A DNA stretch of 6,863 nt from Crenarchaeota archaeon SCGC AAA471-B05 (GCA_000380705.1 AQYM01000032.1:39492-46354), one strand, 5' to 3'; positions 1-5,938 are shown, numbered from the stretch's first letter. Translations and numbers: made by a program. The notes: generated from the letters alone by a model not told the origin.

Positions 1-747
1 GTTGCTGAAGTACAATTCTTTGATTTTGCCTTTGGTGGTTTTGATCAAATAGTTTCTCAAATAGCTAAAATAAGATATAGAAGCGGAGGTCAGTTTAAAG
101 CTTCTTTAATAATTCGAGGCCCTGTAGCGGGAGGTATAAGAGGAGGTATGTATCATTCACAGCATCCGGAATCTTATTACATCCATACTGCAGGATTAAA
201 AGTCATTGTTCCATCCTTTCCATATGATGCAAAGGGTTTATTGATTTCAGCCTTAAAAGCAGATGATCCGATAATTTTCATGGAACCTAAAAGTATTTAT
301 AGAACAGTTAAACAAGAAGTCCCTGAAGGCGAATATATGGTACCAATAGGTAAAGCTAATGTAGTAAGAAAAGGTGAAGATGTTACAATTATAACTTATG
401 GAGCAATGGTTCATAAATCTTTAGAAGCTGCTGAACAAATAGAGAAAGAAAAGGGTATAGGAGTTGAAGTAATAGATCTAAGGACTCTTCTTCCTTTAGA
501 TATTGATACAATTTTGACTTCCGTTAAAAAAACGGGTCGTGTAATAATAGTTCATGAAGCTCCTAAAACTTTAGGTTTTGGAGCAGAAATAGCTGCAATT
601 ATAGCTGAAAAAGCTATCTACAATTTAAATGGTCCTATATTAAGGGTATGTGGAGCTGATACACCGTTTCCATTGGTACATGATCAATATTATATTCCTA
701 CGGTTACTAGAATTAAAAAGGCAATTATAAAATTAATGAGTTATTAA
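1..747 (+). CDS. 2-oxoacid dehydrogenase complex E1 component, beta subunit (5'-truncated by window)
   Basis: Thiamine-diphosphate-dependent E1 beta subunit, which with E1-alpha decarboxylates a 2-oxoacid and passes the acyl group to the lipoyl arm of E2. The frame is open from base 1; 248 residues are visible and, against a family length of about 325, roughly 75 N-terminal residues lie outside the window. Visible motifs: the end of the transketolase pyrimidine-binding domain (FDFAFGGFDQI, IRGPVAGGIRGG, then HSQHPES with the conserved active-site His-Ser at visible residues 52-53), the GLKVIVPSFPYDAKGLL segment, and a full transketolase C-terminal domain (VDLRTLLPLD, VHEAPKTLGFG). The ending VCGADTPFP...YYIP resembles branched-chain 2-oxoacid dehydrogenase E1-beta, although the middle also matches bacterial PdhB well, so the substrate is uncertain. 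The ATG at 148 is an internal Met, not the start, because homology continues upstream of it. E2 follows after 3 nt, indicating an operon. Confidence 0.95.
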   Translation, partial: VAEVQFFDFAFGGFDQIVSQIAKIRYRSGGQFKASLIIRGPVAGGIRGGMYHSQHPESYYIHTAGLKVIVPSFPYDAKGLLISALKADDPIIFMEPKSIYRTVKQEVPEGEYMVPIGKANVVRKGEDVTIITYGAMVHKSLEAAEQIEKEKGIGVEVIDLRTLLPLDIDTILTSVKKTGRVIIVHEAPKTLGFGAEIAAIIAEKAIYNLNGPILRVCGADTPFPLVHDQYYIPTVTRIKKAIIKLMSY

Positions 748-750
748 AAT

Positions 751-1914
751 ATGGAAGTAGAAGTTAAGCTTCCTGATATAGGAGAAGGAATAAGTGAAGG
801 AGAAATAATAAGATGGTTGGTTAAGGAGGGGGATTACGTAAAACAGTTTCAACCTATTGTGGAAGTATTAACTGTAAAAGTCAATGTTGAAATTCCTTCA
901 CCTTATAACGGTAAAATTATCAAAATATTGGCTAAGGAAAAAGAAGTAGTAAGAGTTGGTTCACCGATCGCTATAATTGAAGTTGAAGAAATAAAAAAGG
1001 AAGAAAAACCTGCTATAAGTATTCAACAGGTTTCAACTGAAACCGTTCAAAAAGAAATTCTTGCAACCCCAGCTGTAAGAAAATTAGCTAGGGAATTGGG
1101 AGTAGATTTAACTAAAGTAAAGGGAACAGGACCTGGAGGAAGAATCACTGAAGAAGATGTTAGGAAATATTATGAAGAAAGTAAAAAGTTAGAAGTAAAA
1201 GAAGTTGTGGAAATTAAGAAAGTTGAAGAAAGAATTCCAATAACAGGAATAAGAAGGATGATAGCAGAAAAAATGGTTAAGGCTCAAAAATCCGCAGCGA
1301 TTGTTACTCATATGGATGAATTTGATGCAACCGAATTGGTAAAAGTAAGAGAAGAATTAAAAAATGAAGCTGAGAAATTAGGAATAAAACTAACGTTTTT
1401 GCCTTTTATAATTAAAGCAGTTATAAAGGCTTTGAAAAAATACCCAAAGTTTAATGCTATAATGGATGATGAAAGAAACGAATTGGTTATAAAGAAAAAT
1501 TATAATATAGGAATAGCAACCGCAACTGAACAAGGTCTTGTGGTTCCTGTAATTAAAGATGCTGATAAAAAGAGCATCTTTGAATTAGCAAAAGAAATAG
1601 AAGACTTAAGTGCGAAGGCTAGGGAAGGAAAGCTTAAAGTTGAAGAAGTTACTGGAGGTACTTTCTCTATAACTAACATCGGAGTTTTAGGTGGTATTTT
1701 TGCAACACCTATATTAAATTATCCCGAAGTAGCCATACTTGGTGTATTTAAAATTAAGAAAAAACCTTGGATTGTAGATGGAAAAATTGAAATAAGAGAT
1801 ATAATAACATTGACTTTATCATTCGATCATAGAGTAATAGACGGTGCAGAAGCTGCTATGTTTTTAAACGAGATAGCCAAGTATTTAGAAAAACCATATT
1901 TGCTAATAGATTAA
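751..1914 (+). CDS. 2-oxoacid dehydrogenase complex E2 (dihydrolipoamide acyltransferase)
   Basis: Core acyltransferase that moves the acyl group from its lipoyl arm to CoA. Its 387 residues show the normal order. The lipoyl domain (about 1-80, LPDIGEGISEGEI) has the candidate lipoyl-lysine K43; a charged linker follows; the peripheral subunit-binding domain (about 103-140, LATPAVRKLARELGVDL with GTGPGGRITEEDV) docks E1/E3; the catalytic domain (about 160-387) carries TGGTFSITNIG and the DHRVIDG motif, with H360 and D364 as catalytic residues. One lipoyl domain only. The lipoyl domain resembles branched-chain E2 (for example KEGDYVKQF). Oddity: the residue before K43 is Val (TVKV) where Asp is usual (DKA/DKV). 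Starts at ATG 3 nt after E1-beta with no clear Shine-Dalgarno. Archaeal complexes of this type have been linked to branched-chain 2-oxoacids, pyruvate or acetoin; this sequence does not decide among them. Confidence 0.95.
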   Translation: MEVEVKLPDIGEGISEGEIIRWLVKEGDYVKQFQPIVEVLTVKVNVEIPSPYNGKIIKILAKEKEVVRVGSPIAIIEVEEIKKEEKPAISIQQVSTETVQKEILATPAVRKLARELGVDLTKVKGTGPGGRITEEDVRKYYEESKKLEVKEVVEIKKVEERIPITGIRRMIAEKMVKAQKSAAIVTHMDEFDATELVKVREELKNEAEKLGIKLTFLPFIIKAVIKALKKYPKFNAIMDDERNELVIKKNYNIGIATATEQGLVVPVIKDADKKSIFELAKEIEDLSAKAREGKLKVEEVTGGTFSITNIGVLGGIFATPILNYPEVAILGVFKIKKKPWIVDGKIEIRDIITLTLSFDHRVIDGAEAAMFLNEIAKYLEKPYLLID

Positions 1915-2558
1915 ACTTCTGCAAAAACTGTGCATGGAGTACTATCTAAGCCTTTTATATAGATAGGAATTACAAATAATCTTTTTATATTTTTAGGTAA
2001 ATTAGATAAATCCATATCTTCAACAATTAAAATTCCTTTGGATAATAAAATTTTATGAGCTTTTCTTCCTTCTTCTCTATACAAGGGAGAGGATAGGGAA
2101 ATAAAATCGAAACCGATTGCTTTTAAATCATAGTTAGCTAAATATTCTGCTGCTTCTGAAGAGAAACCTGGACCTTCAAACATATATGTATTGGGTTCCT
2201 TTATTCTGTATTCTTGAAAATTAGTTTTAAATATTACAAAATCCGACTTTTTAAAAATCTCATCAAAAATTTCCAATTCTTTTCTTTTAAAAAGTTCTCC
2301 CCTACCTTTCTTGATTTCTATTATATTAACCTTTTCAAATATTAAATTGTTTAAATTTATATCGCATATACTTTTCCCTTCTTCTATAAAATGTTTAGGA
2401 CAATCTATATGTGTACCCAAATGATTATACATCGAAAAAATAAAAGTATTACTAGAATCTCCTTTCTTAATTTGTTTTACAGGAATTATTGTTAGTTTAC
2501 CTGAATTCATGTATGAAGGTGTGTCTTCAGTTATAATATGGGAAAGCAAAACAAACAT
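1911..2558 (-). CDS. Cyclase-family metal-dependent hydrolase (kynurenine formamidase-like)
   Basis: Member of the cyclase family (PF04199 type), whose known members include kynurenine formamidase and isatin hydrolase; these hydrolyse amide-type bonds with divalent metal. The 215 residues are about family length. The signature HxGTHxDxPxHF is intact as NHLGTHIDCPKHF, giving H46, H50, D52 and H56. H168 and E180, 12 residues apart (AHKILLSKGILIVEDMDL), match the spacing of the C-terminal catalytic/metal His and Glu of KynB as I recall it. The ending GLDSTPC fits the usual G-x-D-x-x-P region. The start is well placed: MFVLLSHIITEDTPSY matches the usual N-terminal DLSHP-like strand. No other kynurenine-pathway gene is nearby, so the substrate is unknown. 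It is convergent with E2 (overlapping stops) and divergent from the SOD gene, so probably transcribed alone. Confidence 0.85.
   Translation of the reverse strand: MFVLLSHIITEDTPSYMNSGKLTIIPVKQIKKGDSSNTFIFSMYNHLGTHIDCPKHFIEEGKSICDINLNNLIFEKVNIIEIKKGRGELFKRKELEIFDEIFKKSDFVIFKTNFQEYRIKEPNTYMFEGPGFSSEAAEYLANYDLKAIGFDFISLSSPLYREEGRKAHKILLSKGILIVEDMDLSNLPKNIKRLFVIPIYIKGLDSTPCTVFAEV
1981..1996 (+). terminator. Candidate T-rich terminator for the E1-beta/E2 operon
   Basis: There is no spacer after E2, because the opposing gene begins at its stop codon. The first substantial T-rich tract on the + strand downstream is CTTTTTATATTTTTAG, inside the 3' part of the convergent cyclase gene. Archaeal RNA polymerase terminates at U-rich tracts, so the operon transcript may end here and run about 70-80 nt antisense to the cyclase mRNA. 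This is inference; coding constraints alone can also produce such a tract. Confidence 0.25.
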
Positions 2559-2569
2559 ATACTAATTTG

Positions 2570-2578
2570 TTTTTAAAA
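2570..2578 (+). promoter_or_regulatory. TATA-box candidate for the SOD gene in a divergent spacer
   Basis: TTTTTAAAA lies in the 52-nt spacer (2559-2610) between the divergent cyclase and SOD genes. With the usual archaeal distance of about 26 nt, transcription would start near 2600, giving a leader of about 10 nt with no Shine-Dalgarno. A weaker TTTTATTT at 2581-2588 would give a leaderless SOD mRNA instead. For the cyclase on the minus strand, the TATAAG-like sequence around 2589-2594 or the TTTTTAAAA at 2601-2609 is better placed than this element. Confidence 0.4.
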
Positions 2579-2585
2579 GCTTTTA
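2574..2585. repeat. 12-bp perfect palindrome in the divergent promoter region
   Basis: TAAAAGCTTTTA reads the same on both strands and sits close to the middle of the spacer between the cyclase and SOD start codons, overlapping the candidate TATA element. It could be an operator for a dimeric regulator acting on both genes, or just a by-product of back-to-back AT-rich promoter elements. The sequence alone does not decide. Confidence 0.35.
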
Positions 2586-2610
2586 TTTCTTATAGTTTTA
2601 TTTTAAAAAT

Positions 2611-3237
2611 ATGCCATTTGAACATAAATTTGAGGTAAAGAAATTTCCTATAGAAAAAGAAATAAAAGGGATTTCTGTTAAAACAAACCAAGAACATTAT
2701 AAGTTATATCAAGGATATGTAAATAAATGGAATGAAATAATAGAAAAGTTAAAGACTGTTGATAGATCTAAAGCAGCAGCTACTTATAGTGAATTTGGAG
2801 AATTGAAAAGACAAGAGACATTTAATGCCAACGGAAGACTTCTACACGAATTATTCTTCCCTACGATTCTAGACGGTGATGGTAATCCGAAGGGAGAAAT
2901 AGTTAAGAAAATTGAAGAAGACTTTGGTTCATTTGAAAAATGGAAGGAAGATTTTATAGCTACTGCAATGGCAGCAAGAGGTTGGGCTGTACTAGCTTTA
3001 GAACTTTCTTCAAATAAACTCTTCAATTTTTTAGTGGACTTACAAAATATCGGTCATGTTGTAGATACTATACCGATATTAGTTTTGGACGTTTTTGAAC
3101 ATGCCTACTTCATTGATTATGGAACTAACAGAAGAGCATATATTGATGCATTTTTCCAAAATATAAACTGGGATTTTGTGGAAAAAAGATATCAGTTCGC
3201 TAAGAAAGTAGCTGAACTTTATAGGCAGTATTTTTAA
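2611..3237 (+). CDS. Fe/Mn-family superoxide dismutase, atypical
   Basis: Predicted to convert superoxide to oxygen and hydrogen peroxide; no signal peptide, so cytoplasmic. The 208 residues carry the C-terminal SOD signature as DVFEHAYF, giving metal ligands D160 and H164, with H79 (GRLLHELFF) as another ligand. FGSFEKW (105-111), GWAVL (124-128) and the final NINWDFVEKRY region are typical. The fourth ligand, from helix 1, is the oddity: NQEHYKLYQGYVN (26-38) has one residue fewer between His and Tyr36 than the usual H-x3-HH-x2-Y pattern and lacks the paired His. Q145 stands where Sulfolobus-type Fe-SODs have His. I recall a clade of SOD-like proteins in bacteria with a similar H-x2-LY-x-GYV motif, but cannot verify this here. 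Metal choice and activity are therefore uncertain. Start is the only Met before residue 118; no Shine-Dalgarno. Confidence 0.85.
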   Translation: MPFEHKFEVKKFPIEKEIKGISVKTNQEHYKLYQGYVNKWNEIIEKLKTVDRSKAAATYSEFGELKRQETFNANGRLLHELFFPTILDGDGNPKGEIVKKIEEDFGSFEKWKEDFIATAMAARGWAVLALELSSNKLFNFLVDLQNIGHVVDTIPILVLDVFEHAYFIDYGTNRRAYIDAFFQNINWDFVEKRYQFAKKVAELYRQYF

Positions 3238-3275
3238 ATTTTAATTTTTTATTTTTTAGTTTTTATTCTTTTATT
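3231..3275 (+). terminator. T-rich terminator-like spacer after the SOD gene
   Basis: The 45 nt spanning the SOD stop codon and the whole intergenic gap contain only one G and one C on the + strand, with repeated runs of 4-6 T. This is the form expected of an archaeal U-tract terminator. Because the next gene's ATG follows directly and has no Shine-Dalgarno, the same stretch must also hold that gene's promoter if the gene is transcribed separately; TTTTTTA-type elements around 3245-3258 are at the right distance for a leaderless mRNA. Confidence 0.55.
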
Positions 3276-4304
3276 ATGCTTAGATTAGCATATTGGTGTG
3301 CTCAAGAGCAATATGATCCATATACGTTAATAGAATTTGCTTCAATAGCTGAAGTTGTAGGTTTTGATATAATTGCAGTAAGTGATCATTTCCACCCATG
3401 GAGTGATAAAGGAGGTCAATCGGGATTTCCTTGGATTATAGTTGCATTAATTGCCGAAAAAACTAAAAAAGTTGAAGTAGGTACAGCTGTAACAACCCCT
3501 TTATTTAGATATCATCCAGCTATAGTTGCTCAAGCATTTGCTACGTTAGCATACCTTTATCCTGGAAGAATATTTTTAACATTAGGAACGGGTCATTCAA
3601 TGAATGAAACTCCTTTAGGTTTTAAATGGCCTGATTTTAAAGAAAAAGTTAAAAGATTGGAAGAAGCCATTGAAATTATCAAGCTTTTATGGGAAAAGGA
3701 ATTTGTAACTTACATTGGAAATTACTATAAGTTATACAAGGCAAAATTATACACAAAACCTAAGAGCAAAATACCTATTTATATTGCTACTTCTAATAAA
3801 TACGTTGCAAGAATAGCGGGAAAGTATGCAGATGGGATATTGGTAAACCCAAGGGGTTTAGAAAATTATAATGAAATAATTCAAAGTATGGAGAAAGAAG
3901 CGAAAAAAGAAGGAAGAGATCCTAAAAAATTAAAAAAATTAATGGAATTTAAAATATCTTATGATGTTGATTATGAAAAAGCTCTAAATTCTACTTTATT
4001 TTGGGCATCCACTGCTATTCCTAGAGAAAAAAGAGAAAAGATTTCTGATCCGAGAGAATTAGAAAGCATGGTAACAAAGGAGGAAATAGAAAAAATTAAA
4101 AAAACTTGGCTTATAACTTCTGATACCGATGAAATAATTAAAACTTTAGAGCGATTCTTAAAACTTAATTTCGATATAATTTTTATTCATAGTTCAAGTC
4201 CTAATGAGAAGAAATTTTTAAGCGTATTAGGAAGAGACATATTACCTTGGGTGAGGGAATTTTATGAACTAATATCTAAACCGATAAGGGTAGCTATAGA
4301 TTAA
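3276..4304 (+). CDS. LLM-class F420-dependent oxidoreductase, glucose-6-phosphate dehydrogenase (FGD)-like
   Basis: A TIM-barrel oxidoreductase of the luciferase-like family expected to transfer hydride to coenzyme F420. The 342 residues align over nearly the whole length with mycobacterial Fgd1 (336 aa, from memory): AEQF versus QEQY near the start (E11), VSDHFHPW (D37, H38, W42, matching D39, H40, W44), TPLFRYHPAIVAQAFAT, LYPGRIFLTLGTG, FKISYD, FWAS and the C-terminal half. Differences are in the catalytic and substrate parts: the acid E109 of Fgd1 corresponds to H107 (GTGHSMNE), and the phosphate-binding K198, K259 and R283 correspond to R193, R253 and T277. The cofactor site thus looks kept, but glucose-6-phosphate is doubtful; another sugar or alcohol is possible. 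Start ATG follows the T-rich spacer with no Shine-Dalgarno. No other F420 gene is in view. Confidence 0.85.
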   Translation: MLRLAYWCAQEQYDPYTLIEFASIAEVVGFDIIAVSDHFHPWSDKGGQSGFPWIIVALIAEKTKKVEVGTAVTTPLFRYHPAIVAQAFATLAYLYPGRIFLTLGTGHSMNETPLGFKWPDFKEKVKRLEEAIEIIKLLWEKEFVTYIGNYYKLYKAKLYTKPKSKIPIYIATSNKYVARIAGKYADGILVNPRGLENYNEIIQSMEKEAKKEGRDPKKLKKLMEFKISYDVDYEKALNSTLFWASTAIPREKREKISDPRELESMVTKEEIEKIKKTWLITSDTDEIIKTLERFLKLNFDIIFIHSSSPNEKKFLSVLGRDILPWVREFYELISKPIRVAID

Positions 4305-4305
4305 A

Positions 4306-4314
4306 TTTTAAAAA
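4306..4314 (+). promoter_or_regulatory. TATA box for the CinA-like/GPN GTPase operon
   Basis: TTTTAAAAA begins 2 nt after the stop codon of the preceding oxidoreductase gene. Its centre lies about 26 nt upstream of the ATG at 4337, the classic spacing for a leaderless Sulfolobales transcript. No Shine-Dalgarno precedes that ATG, which agrees. Confidence 0.55.
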
Positions 4315-4323
4315 TTTGTTTTC

Positions 4324-4344
4324 TGATATCAATTAAATGATATC
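4324..4344 (+). repeat. Direct repeat TGATATC across the start codon
   Basis: TGATATC occurs at 4324-4330 and again at 4338-4344, with 7 nt between copies; the second copy overlaps the ATG at 4337. Each copy contains the palindrome GATATC. With a leaderless promoter the pair would straddle the transcription start, where a repressor could act. Chance is a real alternative in AT-rich DNA. Confidence 0.3.
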
Positions 4345-5125
4345 CTGTGAATTAATAATAATAGGAAGAGAAATTCTCCAAGGAGTTGTTCATGATACCA
4401 ACGCTCACTGGTTATGCAAAGAATTACTAAAATTAGGCATAAGGGTAAATAGAATCTATGTTGTAGATGATGTTAAAGAGGAAATTAAAGAAATTTTAGG
4501 TCTTGTTATTAAAAGAAAACCTAAAGTAGTTATAACCACAGGAGGTCTAGGTCCTACTTATGATGATATTACAGTTGAATCTGTAAGCGAAGCTCTTAAT
4601 ATGGAATTAGTTGAAGATCCGAGAGCTTTGGAAATTGTAATGGAAGCATGTAAAAGGGGAAATTTAGAATTAACGAAGGAAAGGAGAAAAATGGCTATAA
4701 TTCCTAAAGGTTCTATAGCTTTACATAATCAAATTGGTACTGCTCCTGGAATATATATAAATTACAATGATATTCATATTTTTTTATTGCCTGGTGTGCC
4801 AGCTGAAATGAAAAACATTTTTGAAAATGAAGTTAAGAAATACCTTTTGAAAATTGAAGGGAGGGAATATTATTTTGAGTTTTATTTAAAGATTTTTGGT
4901 ATAGCTGAGTCTGATATTGCACCGATTTTAAAAATTTATAGAGAAAGGTATTTTCCGGTGTATTTTAAATCACATCCGAAAGGATTAGGAGAAGAAGCGA
5001 AACATATTCTTTTACATGTTTGGTATTTAACTAACAATTCTGAAAATTTAAAAATAATGAAAGAAATTAAAGAAAATTTATTACAGGATTTAAGTAAAAT
5101 TGCTTATAAGATTGAAGAATTATGA
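4337..5125 (+). CDS. CinA N-terminal-type protein (MoCF-fold, nicotinamide mononucleotide deamidase-related)
   Basis: COG1058-type protein with the molybdopterin-binding (MoCF) fold. Bacterial CinA joins this domain, linked to ADP-ribose/NAD-related hydrolysis, to a C-terminal NMN deamidase; the archaeal form here has 262 residues and no deamidase domain. Visible motifs: the opening ELIIIGREILQGVVHDTN (5-22), with IGREILQG where IGNELL-G is common; TTGGLGPTYDDIT (67-79), the nucleotide/phosphate loop of the fold; LPGVPAEMK (151-159); then GIAESDIAP (188-196) and KSHPKG (211-216), seen in the second small domain of such proteins. The exact reaction is not settled for archaeal members; a role in pyridine-nucleotide repair or salvage is inference. 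Leaderless start; the TGA stop overlaps the ATG of the next gene in ATGA, so the two are co-transcribed. Confidence 0.85.
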   Translation: MISCELIIIGREILQGVVHDTNAHWLCKELLKLGIRVNRIYVVDDVKEEIKEILGLVIKRKPKVVITTGGLGPTYDDITVESVSEALNMELVEDPRALEIVMEACKRGNLELTKERRKMAIIPKGSIALHNQIGTAPGIYINYNDIHIFLLPGVPAEMKNIFENEVKKYLLKIEGREYYFEFYLKIFGIAESDIAPILKIYRERYFPVYFKSHPKGLGEEAKHILLHVWYLTNNSENLKIMKEIKENLLQDLSKIAYKIEEL

Positions 5126-5892
5126 CCAATTATATTTATGTTTTAGGTACCGCAGGATCTGGTAAATCTACTTTAGTAAAGGCATTGAATAATATAATTG
5201 AAGATTATAAAAAGTTATGTGTTACAGTTAATCTTGACCCCGGTGCAGAAGTAATACCTTATGATCCTGTTGTTGACATAAGGGATTATATAAAATTAAG
5301 AGACGTTATGGAAAAATATAATTTGGGTCCTAATGGAGCGTTAATTGTTGCAGTCGATATGATTGTAAATTATATTCCGCAAATTAAACAAATAATTGAG
5401 AACGAAAATGCAGACTATGTTTTAATAGATACTCCAGGACAGCTTGAACTTTTCGCTTATAGAGAGGTAGGAGCAAACATTTTAAATTCTTTTTCTTCCG
5501 AATCTAGTAACAGCTTAATATTATTTTTAATAGATTCTTTTTTAGCGAGGAAAGCTAATAACTTTGTTTCGCTTTTATTATTAGCATATTCTATCCAAGC
5601 TAAATTTTTCTTACCTTATTTACTTTTGCTTTCTAAGTCAGATTTGTTAAGTCAGGAAACACTTGAGAGAATATTGGAATGGAGTGAAGAGCCAAGTTTA
5701 TTGGAAGAAGAACTAAATAATATTAGCAATGTATCTCAAAAAGAGATATCTTTAAATATTTTACCTATTGTTAATTCTCTAAATATTCCTTCTTTAATTC
5801 CTGTTTCAGCTTTAACAAACTTTGGCATAGTTGAACTGTATTCTGAAATACAAAGGATACTAGCAAAGGAAGACGAAATTTCGTTGGAATAA
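5122..5892 (+). CDS. GPN-loop GTPase (archaeal Gpn/XAB1-type ATP/GTP-binding protein)
   Basis: SIMIBI-class P-loop GTPase of the GPN family; eukaryotic relatives (Gpn1-3) are needed for assembly and nuclear import of RNA polymerase II, and archaeal ones form homodimers. The 256 residues show the P-loop GTAGSGKST (9-17), NLDPGAE (37-43), the defining Gly-Pro-Asn loop at 69-71 (NLGPNGAL), the G3 motif DTPGQLE (103-109), SKSD (171-174) in place of the usual TKxD of G4, and SAL (229-231) as G5. The hydrophobic 131-170 stretch is core strands and helices, not a membrane anchor. Its ATG lies inside the stop of the CinA-type gene (4-nt overlap, no clear Shine-Dalgarno), so translation is probably by coupling. 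In archaea a part in RNA polymerase assembly is inferred from the eukaryotic family. Confidence 0.93.
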   Translation: MTNYIYVLGTAGSGKSTLVKALNNIIEDYKKLCVTVNLDPGAEVIPYDPVVDIRDYIKLRDVMEKYNLGPNGALIVAVDMIVNYIPQIKQIIENENADYVLIDTPGQLELFAYREVGANILNSFSSESSNSLILFLIDSFLARKANNFVSLLLLAYSIQAKFFLPYLLLLSKSDLLSQETLERILEWSEEPSLLEEELNNISNVSQKEISLNILPIVNSLNIPSLIPVSALTNFGIVELYSEIQRILAKEDEISLE

Positions 5893-5897
5893 ATAAA

Positions 5898-5906
5898 TTT
5901 TATATA
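5898..5906 (+). promoter_or_regulatory. TATA box for the coiled-coil protein gene
   Basis: TTTTATATA lies just after the GPN GTPase stop codon. Transcription would start around 5928-5930, giving a leader of about 23 nt that includes the Shine-Dalgarno at 5939-5945. The gene could also be read through from the upstream operon, since no long T tract intervenes. Confidence 0.5.
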
Positions 5907-5938
5907 CTTTAAGGGGTATTGTTAATTTGTTCATTATT

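Noticed and set aside
141..150. AGGAGGT directly before ATG at 148, resembling a ribosome binding site and gene start
   Set aside because: It encodes the conserved GGIRGG stretch of E1-beta, the frame is open and homologous back to base 1, and the spacing to the ATG is zero.
2784..3026. 80-codon open frame on the minus strand within the SOD gene
   Set aside because: Lies wholly opposite a well-supported gene; its composition (Ser-rich) is that of a reverse-frame shadow, with no recognisable motif.
4118..4136. CTGA and GATGA close together, like D and C' boxes of an archaeal C/D-box guide RNA
   Set aside because: No properly placed outer C and D boxes could be found, and the stretch encodes a conserved part (TSDTDE) of the oxidoreductase.
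5512..5631. Long hydrophobic run in the GPN GTPase (residues about 131-170) that could be read as membrane segments
   Set aside because: It matches the buried strands and helices between the G3 and G4 motifs of P-loop GTPases and is interrupted by charged residues.
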